NCBI GenBank assembly: GCA_041485385.1
Contig: JBGPJM010000005.1
Location: forward strand, 1-56,415
DNA length: 56,415 bases
Origin: JBGPJM01 sp041485385
GTDB taxonomy: Bacteria; Planctomycetota; Phycisphaerae; Phycisphaerales; UBA1924
Reading direction: 5' to 3'
The notes beneath the pieces were generated by a model. It searched no databases. It saw nothing but the letters and a program-made list of their open reading frames with translations, and was not told the DNA's origin. Position 1 is the first letter of the stretch. Every line of letters starts with the position of its first letter. A program made the translations under genes and the position numbers. Positions 49,344-56,415 of the stretch are shown here, one piece after another.

Positions 49344-52300
49344 GTGTACCTCGGCGCCTACGGCAAGCACCCCGGCTGGAACGACCACATCGACGACATC
49401 GGCCTCGAGACCGAGCGTCTGGTCGCGATCAAGCGCGTGCTGTACGTCGAGGGCATCGGCGCGGCCATCGACTCGGGCGCGTGGGACAAGCTCGATGAGT
49501 CGCAGCGGATCGAGGGGTTCGACCATCTCCTGCTGTGGCGGGCCCCCGGCGAGATCATCCTCTGCCGTCTGTGGTCCTCGACCGACGGCAAGGGACGGAC
49601 GAAGTACCCGATGGTCGTCTCGGCGCATTGCCGCGCCACCGGCCTGCCCTGGGCGCTGCAGGAGGTCCTGCCCCGGCTCGAGGAAGCGCGCCGGCGGTGC
49701 GCCGCCACCACGTCCGCGGCCGAGGTCCGCTCGACCCTGGATTCGCTCCGTGGCGTGCTGCGCTCCAGCGCGGCCTCTCTCTCCGGGGCGCAGCCGGAGA
49801 CGGCCTCCCCCCGGGTGCTCGCGCAGCTCGCCGATCGCCCCGAGATGGGCGCCGGGGCCCAGGGTCTCCACCGCATCCTCTACCAGATCGAGCGCGAGAT
49901 GGCGGACTACGCGCCCGCGGGCAGCCAGAGTCCCACGGCCTCGAGCGGGGGAAGCTCGCGCACGCGGCTGGGTGACCTTCGCCCGCAACACATTCGTGTC
50001 CCCGCCTGCGCCGAAACGCCCGGGGCCGTGATGGCCCTGTGGGCACAGTTCCTGCTCTGTCATTTCGACCCCGGCGCGGCCATGGCGATCATCGTCCCGG
50101 TCGGACGCGACTGGGCGGACCTGATCGTCGGCGAGCTGGACGGGACGCAGTCCTTCTGCATCCGGGCCTCGCCGAAATCCGTCCCGCTGGCTACCGAGAT
50201 CCCCTACAACCTCGACCCCGCGTTTGTCGCGCGCTGCGACCAGCGGATCCAGGAGGCCCGTTCCGGGGCCGCCGAGCAGGTGACCGTCGCGCCGGCCGGG
50301 CGCAAGGGCGCGGGCGGCGTGCTCTCGTCCCTGGCGTCGATGTTCGGCGGGCGCAAGAAGACCTACCTGCTCCTGATCGCCGCCGGCGCGGTGGCGCTGA
50401 TCGCCGCGGGCGTTGCGATCTATCTCACGGGGCCGGGCTCGCCGGCGCAAGCGGGCGTCACCAAGCCGCGCACGCAGCCATCGCCGGTCGTGATCCGCCC
50501 CCCACCGCAGCCCGGGCCCGCCGGGGGAAGGGTCACCGGCGAAGCGAAGCCGGTCCAACCCGGCGCGGCACCGGCGAACGACGACTGGCAGAAGCTGTGC
50601 ACGGACTACCGCACCTGGTTCGGCCTGTTCCTCAAGCGACTCGATGAGCGGCCGCGCATCGATCTCCCCGGAGGGCCGTTCGACTCGCGCCGCGCGGTCT
50701 ACGCGGCCGATGCGAACCTGGCGGCGATCCTGGCGCAGCTTCCTTCCGGGGCCGGCGACCCGGCGGCGGAGGGTGGGGATCCCTGGTCCATCGCAGGCGT
50801 TGGGCGGGGGCGCGATCTCGAGCAGCTGGCCCGCTCGCCCACCGACGCCGTCCGCACCGAGTCGGGCGCGCAGAAGATCGCCGCGGCGCTCTCGCGCGTG
50901 AGGGCCGTCTCCGACGGGTTGTCGGCGAGCAGCTGGCAGCTGCTGGGGTCCATCGCGGGGGCGGCCGAGGCGTTGCAGTCGGTCGGTCGTGGGCCCGAGT
51001 CTGCGCTGGCCCGCCACATCGTGGCCAATGTCGCGCCGGGCAAGACCGGCGACCTGGCCGCGTCCATCGACGCGGCCCTCGTGGCCGGCCCCGTCTTCCA
51101 GCGCATCGCCGACAACCTGAAGACCCTGGACCGGGCGTCCGGCACTCTGGGCGACACGCGGGATCCGCTGCTGCTTGCCTTCGGGCCCTGGGCCGCCACG
51201 CAGCTCACGTTGCAGCGGGCGAGCCCCGGGCCGGCTTCGGGCGCTGCGCAGCGTGCCGAGATGCCCGCCCTGCTCGAGTTCGATCGTCGCCTCGACGAGG
51301 TGGCGCGGCTGGCGTTCCGTCTCAGCGCGTTCGTCGCCGAGAAGTGGCAGGCGACCGATCATCAGCTCATGGTGGCTCGCTCGCCGGTGTACGCGTCAGC
51401 CTCCTTGCCCGGCGCCGAGGTGTTCGAGAGCTGGCTCCGCGAGGCCGCGTCATACCCGCTTCTTGATGCGGCCTCCGATCCGCGCCGCTCGTCGCCCGTA
51501 CGGGGTGTGCTGGCCGAGGTCGCGGCGAACATCGATACGCTCACCGGTACGCTGAACGTGGACGCCGATGCCGGCGCCCCGCAGCGCCACGCCGACCTCG
51601 TTGCGAGGCTGGAGCAGCTCGACAGGCTCGCGTGGAACTCCTCGACCCGACGTGACATCGAGACCGGCCTGGCGGAGCTCCAGACGCAGGCCGCGGCGCT
51701 GCGCCAGACCCTGGCGAACCAGCTCGCCCAGGAGCAGGGCAAGCGGGCGGGCAGCGCCCGCGAGGTCCGCCAGGGGCTGTCCTCGACCGATTCCATCGTC
51801 GCCAGATCCGACGCGGTCAACGCGGCGTGGCGTGCCGCCCGCGACCGGCTGCTGGCGAACATCCCCGACGAGCAGTATGTCCAGCTTCGGCTCAAGGCTC
51901 AGGAGCTGCAGCAGGCGCTGACCGCCTTCAACTCCGCCGTTCCTCCCGGCCTCGAGACAAGCGGCCAGACGGCGCCCTGGGCCGGGGTCATCGCGACCGA
52001 GTCCTGGGCCCGCCGGGAGCAGCTGATCAAGGACGCGCTGGCGGGATGGCAGACGGGCCCGCAGACGCCCGATCCCGCTGCGCTCGCGGGGGCGCAGGGC
52101 GCGATCGCCGCCGACTTCGGCTCGTGGCTCTCCTCCGCGCAATCGCTCATCGCCGACACCTGGGCCATCCAGCGGATGCTCGACGCCGGCTTCGATCTGC
52201 GCGAGCAGGAGAATGCCGCGACCGTTGAATCGTTGTACCAGAGCGCCTCGCACACCGGGGCTCTCAAGAGCCCCGCCGTCGCCGGCGCGGTCGCGCCGAT

Positions 52301-53933
52301 CTTCGAGCGTGTCGAGGCCCTTCGCGCGATGGAATCGCGGCAGGACCCCGCGGCTCTCCTGGCCCAGCTGAACTCTGCGAAGCCCGACCGCGTCGAGATT
52401 GCGGTCGCCGCCTGGCGCCGGCTGGGACAACTGCCGTCATGGCCCGCGACGGCCAGGCAGCTCGGCGAGGCCCGGCAGGCGGACGAGTCGATCCTTCGCA
52501 CCGTGGTGTCTCTGGAGCACGATCGTCGCGCCCAGGTGGAAGCCGTCGTTGCGAGCGACAAGCCGCGGCGCTGGCAGAAGTGCTTCGCCGCGCTGAGCAC
52601 CCCGGCCGAGATCGAATCGGCCGCGGCCCAGGCCGGCGTCTTTGCCGTCGACCCCGCCGTGCTTCCCGCGCCGCTCCGGTACAACCTCTTCCTGGCCGAT
52701 CTCAAGCGACAGGCCGGCGTCGAATCACTGACCGATCCACAGGTGACCGAGCTGGTCCGCGCCTTTGTACGCGACGCGCGGGCCCTCGAGGACGTGCCTG
52801 CGGCGAAGTCGCTGCTGCAGAATCTTGACGGACTCACGGGCGAGCGCCCCAGGCCGGCGGTTGACGCCGCCACGCTCGGGCCCGGCAGCGTGGCGGGGTG
52901 GTCGGGCGCCTGGCAGGGCAAGGTTCTCCGATTCAGCCGCACCTCCGCGCGGGGGCAGGCGATCACGCTGGACTTTGTGCGCGTCGACGCCGCCACGCCC
53001 GAGGAGTCGTTCTATCTCGGGGCGACCGAGGTTCCCGTGGGCGCGTTCATCGAGGTCATCGACGCCGCCGGCGAATGGGACCAGCTGGTCGCCATGTTCC
53101 CCCAGGTAAGCCCCGTGGACGACTATCGGGAGGGGCCGCGGACCTGGCGATGGACGGCAGACGCCCGCCGCAAGCCGGTGATGCGGCTCGCCGCGTCCTG
53201 GCTCACCGAGGTCGCGCGGGGAAGGAGCGTTCCCGAGTCGCCGGCGGAGCTGAATGTGGGCCGACCGGCGCTGCTGCATCCCGTGCAGTTCATCCCGCCC
53301 GACGCCGCGGTGCTGATGGCCACCCTGGTCGGCTGTCGGCTGCCGACGAGCACGGAGTGGAGCAGCGCATACGCTTCGATCAAGCCGACGATCGATCCGA
53401 AGACGTGCAATCTGCGGGATCAGAGCTGGGCTCAGCAGCAGCGGTATTGCGTGAACCTGTCGCGAGGGGGCACCGTGCAATGGCCCGACGCGAGCATCGC
53501 GATCCCTCATCAGATGCAGGTCCCGCGAGCCGAGTTCGCCACCGCCAACGATTGGTCTGACGGGGCGCTCTGGTTCCTACCCGTGGATTCGGACGCCGCC
53601 GATCGCGCGATCCACCATCTTGTGGGGAACGTGGCGGAGTACGTTCTGGATGCCGCGCCGTCCACGGAACTTCAAGCCAACTCTGGTTCTATCAAGACTT
53701 TTCTGCGCCGAAACCGCGAGGCCCTGAAGGTAATCGGCGGGTCCGCAATTTCCCCTAAAGAGGTGGATATCGCCAGTGCTTTCGCGATCGACCTGGACGA
53801 GGCGACAGAGGGGTTTGCCGACGTTGGAATCCGCTTGGCGTTCTCCACGAGCGGCGTGACGCCGCGTCCGGAGCCACTCTCGGCGAAGCTGTCCAAGCTG
53901 TTGTCGGAGGCCGCGTACCTCGCTGCTCACTAA
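49344..53933 (+). CDS. TagF-like-TM-FGE-like fusion protein of the T6SS locus
   Basis: 1529 residues from GTG 49344, perhaps 14 more from an ATC at 49302 that has AAGGAG seven bases upstream. Residues 1-250 resemble TagF/ImpM, a negative regulator of T6SS assembly: YLGAYGKHPGWNDHIDDIGL at the start, then FDHLLLWRAPGEIILCRLWS and KGRTKYPMVVSAHCRATG. One TM (about 338-360, TYLLLIAAGAVALIAAGVAI) follows a Lys-rich stretch. Then comes a long helical region and an FGE/SUMF1-like domain (about 1190-1515: SFYLGATEVPVGAFIEVI, GCRLPTSTEWSSAYA, IHHLVGNVAEYVLDA, VIGGSAIS, FADVGIRLAF) lacking FGE catalytic cysteines. Everything from just after the TM is homologous to the protein at 36568 (DWQKLCTDYRTWFGLFLKRL against AWETLCREYKDWFGLFIKDL). 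Probably a membrane-spanning control protein of the secretion system. Confidence 0.87.
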   Translation: MYLGAYGKHPGWNDHIDDIGLETERLVAIKRVLYVEGIGAAIDSGAWDKLDESQRIEGFDHLLLWRAPGEIILCRLWSSTDGKGRTKYPMVVSAHCRATGLPWALQEVLPRLEEARRRCAATTSAAEVRSTLDSLRGVLRSSAASLSGAQPETASPRVLAQLADRPEMGAGAQGLHRILYQIEREMADYAPAGSQSPTASSGGSSRTRLGDLRPQHIRVPACAETPGAVMALWAQFLLCHFDPGAAMAIIVPVGRDWADLIVGELDGTQSFCIRASPKSVPLATEIPYNLDPAFVARCDQRIQEARSGAAEQVTVAPAGRKGAGGVLSSLASMFGGRKKTYLLLIAAGAVALIAAGVAIYLTGPGSPAQAGVTKPRTQPSPVVIRPPPQPGPAGGRVTGEAKPVQPGAAPANDDWQKLCTDYRTWFGLFLKRLDERPRIDLPGGPFDSRRAVYAADANLAAILAQLPSGAGDPAAEGGDPWSIAGVGRGRDLEQLARSPTDAVRTESGAQKIAAALSRVRAVSDGLSASSWQLLGSIAGAAEALQSVGRGPESALARHIVANVAPGKTGDLAASIDAALVAGPVFQRIADNLKTLDRASGTLGDTRDPLLLAFGPWAATQLTLQRASPGPASGAAQRAEMPALLEFDRRLDEVARLAFRLSAFVAEKWQATDHQLMVARSPVYASASLPGAEVFESWLREAASYPLLDAASDPRRSSPVRGVLAEVAANIDTLTGTLNVDADAGAPQRHADLVARLEQLDRLAWNSSTRRDIETGLAELQTQAAALRQTLANQLAQEQGKRAGSAREVRQGLSSTDSIVARSDAVNAAWRAARDRLLANIPDEQYVQLRLKAQELQQALTAFNSAVPPGLETSGQTAPWAGVIATESWARREQLIKDALAGWQTGPQTPDPAALAGAQGAIAADFGSWLSSAQSLIADTWAIQRMLDAGFDLREQENAATVESLYQSASHTGALKSPAVAGAVAPIFERVEALRAMESRQDPAALLAQLNSAKPDRVEIAVAAWRRLGQLPSWPATARQLGEARQADESILRTVVSLEHDRRAQVEAVVASDKPRRWQKCFAALSTPAEIESAAAQAGVFAVDPAVLPAPLRYNLFLADLKRQAGVESLTDPQVTELVRAFVRDARALEDVPAAKSLLQNLDGLTGERPRPAVDAATLGPGSVAGWSGAWQGKVLRFSRTSARGQAITLDFVRVDAATPEESFYLGATEVPVGAFIEVIDAAGEWDQLVAMFPQVSPVDDYREGPRTWRWTADARRKPVMRLAASWLTEVARGRSVPESPAELNVGRPALLHPVQFIPPDAAVLMATLVGCRLPTSTEWSSAYASIKPTIDPKTCNLRDQSWAQQQRYCVNLSRGGTVQWPDASIAIPHQMQVPRAEFATANDWSDGALWFLPVDSDAADRAIHHLVGNVAEYVLDAAPSTELQANSGSIKTFLRRNREALKVIGGSAISPKEVDIASAFAIDLDEATEGFADVGIRLAFSTSGVTPRPEPLSAKLSKLLSEAAYLAAH

Positions 53934-53952
53934 CTCGCCGTGCGGCCGTGAC

Positions 53953-53980
53953 TTGACGGCTTCGCGCCCCGTCCTGTACT
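53953..53980 (+). promoter_or_regulatory. Sigma-70-like promoter for the TpsB gene
   Basis: TTGACG (53953-53958) and TGTACT (53975-53980) are separated by 16 bases, just after the TagF-fusion stop and about 97 bases before the TpsB start. Two small hairpins, GCCCACTTGGATGTGGGC and CGCCGGAGCCGGCG, lie in the presumed leader. Confidence 0.5.
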
Positions 53981-54077
53981 TTGGCGGGATCGGATGAATG
54001 CGTGGTGCCCACTTGGATGTGGGCGTGTAGCGCCGGAGCCGGCGAGTTCCCTTGTTATTTTCCGACGTGGAGGCGGC

Positions 54078-56081
54078 ATGGCACGACGGGCTCGACCAAC
54101 AGGGGCGGACAAGAGCGGGCGGATCTCCAGGAGCCCTTCGAGCGTGCTCTTCCTGGCGGCCGGGGTGCTGGGGATGGCAGGCTCGGAGGCCTTGGGGCAG
54201 GGGGACGTTGCACCACTTGCGCCGCAGCCGGCGACGGGCCAGCCCGTTCAGCCGGCCGGCGAACCGGAAAGGTTCTGTTACCCGGTGAGCAAGTTCGTGC
54301 TCCGGTACGCAGACGCTCACCCGCAGCACCCGGATCTCCAGCTGATCTACGAGACCGAGGTCGAGCTCGCGCAGACAACCGATGGGTATGTCAGGCCGCG
54401 CGAGGGGATGCCGACGGTGAAGTTCCGCCTGTCGGAGGTCGAGCAGCGCCCCGTGGAGAAATACTGCGGGAGCGCGATCGAGACGATCATCAAGGCGATC
54501 AACCGGCGGTTCAACGACCTGGGGATCGTGGCGGTGGTGACCGGCCTCTCGCCGGAGGAAGTGCAGGCGCCGGAGGACCCGAACGACCCGGACCACGGCA
54601 AGGACCTGCGCCCGGCCGGGCAGACGGAGCTGCACCTGGACCTCTTCACGGCGGTGGTGTCGCAGGTGCGGACGCTGGCATTCGGCGAGCGGATCCCCTT
54701 CAAGCAGCGGATCGACAGCCCCAAGCACGCGAGGATCAAGGAGAACTCCCCGGTGCAGCCGGCGGTGACCAAGGACGATCCGGAGCGAAAGGATGTGCTG
54801 CGGAAGGATCTCCTGGACGCGTATTTGTTCCGGCTGAACCGGCACCCCGGCCGGCGCGTGGATATCGCGGTCTCCAGCGCCGAGGAGCCGGGGACGGTGA
54901 CGCTGGACTACCTGGTGGCGGAGAACAAGCCCTGGACGATCTACGGGCAGGTCTCCAACACCGGGACGAAGCAAACCAGCGAGTGGCGTGAGCGGGTGGG
55001 GTTCATCGACAACCAGCTGACGGGACACGACGACATCCTGTCGATCGACTACATCACGGCCGGGTTCGACCAGGCCAACGCGGTGGTGGGGTCGTACGAG
55101 GCGCCCTTCTTCGGCTCGCAGTGGCTGCGATGGAAGGGGTACGGGACCTGGAACGAGTTCACGGCGTCGGATGTCGGGTTCGCCAACGAGCAGTTCACGG
55201 GCGACTCGTGGACGGCGGGCGCGGAACTCATCGCCAACGTTTTCCAGCGTGGCGAGCTGTTCATCGATGTGGTGGGCGGGGCGAAGTTCGAGCACATCAA
55301 GGTGACCAACCAGACGTTCGGCGGCGGCGGCGAGGACGACTTCTTCCTGCCGTACGGGGGCGTCAGGCTCGAGCGGGCGACGGACGTGTCGACGACGACG
55401 GCGAGCCTGATCTTCGAGGGCAACGTCGCGAGCGTGGCGGGGACGGAGCAGACCCAGATCGAGGGACTCGGCCGGCTGGGGACGGACACGAGCTGGCTCG
55501 TTGCCCAGTGGGACCTGACGCACTCGTTCTACCTTGAACCGCTGATCTACGGCTCGCGGTGGGAGAACCCCAGCAGTGGCGTCGCGACGCTGGCGCACGA
55601 GGTCGCGCTCACGTTTAAGGGTCAATACGCGTTCGACTACCGGCTCATCCCCAACGCCGAGCAGGTGGTGGGCGGGCTGTACACGGTGCGGGGCTACCCC
55701 GAGAGCGTCTCGGCCGGGGACGGTGTGCTCATCGGGAGCGCGGAGTACCGTTTCCACCTTCCCAACAGTTTCACGGTGCAGACCGACCCCAAGACCCTGT
55801 TCGGTGAGCCGTTCAAGCTGGCCCCCCAGCAGGCGTACGGGCGGGCCGACTGGGACCTGATTCTGCGGGGGTTCTGCGACCTTGGGCGGACCATCATCAG
55901 CAGCTCGCCCAACGCTGAGCAGGAGGAGACGCTCATCGGCGCCGGCGTAGGGGCCGAGCTGGTGTTCAAGCGCAACCTGAGTGTTCGGGTCGACTGGGGC
56001 ATCGCGCTCGAGGATGTGCAGAGCTCGGGCGTCTCGGCGGGGAGCAGCCGGGTCCACATCGTGGCGACGTTGCTTTTCTGA
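54078..56081 (+). CDS. Two-partner secretion transporter (TpsB, ShlB/FhaC family)
   Basis: 667 residues from ATG 54078, with GGAGG close upstream; the frame is open 28 codons earlier. Signal peptide near SPSSVLFLAAGVLGMAGSEA. A periplasmic region with POTRA character follows (SAIETIIKAINRRFNDLGIV, then RKDLLDAYLFRLNRHPGR). The C-terminal beta-barrel has the haemolysin-activator features NKPWTIYGQVSNTGTKQTSE, FIDNQLTGHDDILSIDYIT, VVGGLYTVRGYPESVSAGD (the VRGY loop that lies in the pore) and a C-terminal aromatic strand VHIVATLLF. It should export one large TpsA protein across the outer membrane. The next gene starts with a signal peptide and is the likely substrate. An outer-membrane barrel implies a didermic envelope. 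Confidence 0.9.
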   Translation: MARRARPTGADKSGRISRSPSSVLFLAAGVLGMAGSEALGQGDVAPLAPQPATGQPVQPAGEPERFCYPVSKFVLRYADAHPQHPDLQLIYETEVELAQTTDGYVRPREGMPTVKFRLSEVEQRPVEKYCGSAIETIIKAINRRFNDLGIVAVVTGLSPEEVQAPEDPNDPDHGKDLRPAGQTELHLDLFTAVVSQVRTLAFGERIPFKQRIDSPKHARIKENSPVQPAVTKDDPERKDVLRKDLLDAYLFRLNRHPGRRVDIAVSSAEEPGTVTLDYLVAENKPWTIYGQVSNTGTKQTSEWRERVGFIDNQLTGHDDILSIDYITAGFDQANAVVGSYEAPFFGSQWLRWKGYGTWNEFTASDVGFANEQFTGDSWTAGAELIANVFQRGELFIDVVGGAKFEHIKVTNQTFGGGGEDDFFLPYGGVRLERATDVSTTTASLIFEGNVASVAGTEQTQIEGLGRLGTDTSWLVAQWDLTHSFYLEPLIYGSRWENPSSGVATLAHEVALTFKGQYAFDYRLIPNAEQVVGGLYTVRGYPESVSAGDGVLIGSAEYRFHLPNSFTVQTDPKTLFGEPFKLAPQQAYGRADWDLILRGFCDLGRTIISSSPNAEQEETLIGAGVGAELVFKRNLSVRVDWGIALEDVQSSGVSAGSSRVHIVATLLF

Positions 56082-56273
56082 GTGCCTTGTTCCGGGCTCA
56101 GGATCCTGCGTCGGCTGGGGAGCGTACGGGTGAGATAGGTATTTCAGAGGACTATCGCTGAAAGATCTGGGCTGGCGGGCCTTTGTGGAGAGAGGGTCGA
56201 GGCGGGACGACGACGATCGGACCGCATGCGCCGCACAGGGGCATGCTTTGTAAGCCCAGACGAGGAGTTCGTA

Positions 56274-56415
56274 ATGAGCGTTTCAGCCAATATGCGGTCG
56301 GTGTTCTCGGGTCGGGTGGTCGGGCTTGGTCTGGGAAGACAGGCGTGGGTGGGCAGCGGGCTGGTCGCCCTTCTGTGCATGCAGGCGCTGGCTGCGCGCC
56401 CGGAGGGCGAGCACG
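56274..56415 (+). CDS. Start of a secreted protein, probable TpsA exoprotein, partial
   Basis: ATG 56274 with GAGGAG six bases upstream. 47 codons are visible before the right edge: MSVSANMRSVFSGRVVGLGL, then a hydrophobic GSGLVALLCMQALAARPEG. This looks like an extended signal peptide of the kind found on TpsA proteins. The haemagglutination/TPS domain expected next is outside the window, so the identity rests on its place 192 bases behind the TpsB gene. Confidence 0.65.
   Translation, partial: MSVSANMRSVFSGRVVGLGLGRQAWVGSGLVALLCMQALAARPEGEH

Noticed and set aside
1..56415. tRNA, rRNA, insertion sequence or integrase genes
   Set aside because: I looked for tRNA T-loop patterns, transposase motifs and integrase motifs and saw none that I could support by eye.

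Overview
The window looks like chromosome from a high-GC planctomycete, probably the Phycisphaerae lineage. The grounds are a DUF1080 protein, a GH127 glycosidase, several planctomycete-style zinc ribbons (CPxCxYDM...CPECG and CPKCGYDL...CPECG), membrane proteins with large HEAT domains, and very GC-rich coding sequence. This placement is inference, since no rRNA or ribosomal protein gene is present.

Left part (1-13.2 kb) holds ordinary and accessory genes. An ECF sigma factor is translationally coupled to a membrane-anchored DUF4349 protein cut by the left edge. A ParE/ParD toxin-antitoxin pair follows, then DUF1080, a TlpA-like redoxin without its CXXC motif and with a clear intrinsic terminator, trpC, a CPBP protease, a cluster of tiny ORFs, an isoprenylcysteine methyltransferase-like enzyme, an NapH/CcoG-like iron-sulfur membrane protein fused to TPRs, a truncated kelch protein and a beta-helix protein with 21-residue repeats.

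Middle-left part (13.4-23.9 kb) holds a family of five paralogous membrane proteins: a TM hairpin enclosing a zinc ribbon, followed by HEAT repeats. Four are joined by overlapping or closely spaced starts and stops. The fourth is split by a one-base deletion in a G run. The fifth is separated from the others by an acyl-carrier-protein-like membrane protein and is frameshifted at its C-terminus beside a short dispersed repeat.

Middle-right part (23.7-33.6 kb) holds trpS, then a leftward operon (small TM protein, truA, zinc-ribbon membrane protein, GT4 glycosyltransferase, large secreted protein whose C-terminus is supplied by an inverted CACAGAG-type repeat), then a GH127 enzyme and a DapB-like NAD(P)-binding oxidoreductase.

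Right part (33.7-53.9 kb) is a partial type VI secretion (T6SS) locus: tssK, tssL and tssM, an unassigned gene ahead of tssK, two lipoproteins, a degenerate-kinase protein, and two giant proteins that share a ~1,100-residue C-terminal half. One is pseudokinase-TM-helical region-FGE-like; the other is TagF-like-TM-helical region-FGE-like. These look like fused versions of the PpkA/TagR/TagF post-translational control module and are the strongest candidates for an undescribed arrangement. Sheath, tube, spike and ClpV genes are not in the window.

The right edge (54-56.4 kb) has a two-partner secretion transporter (TpsB/ShlB family) with a sigma-70-like promoter, followed by the first 142 bases of a gene with a signal peptide, probably its TpsA substrate.
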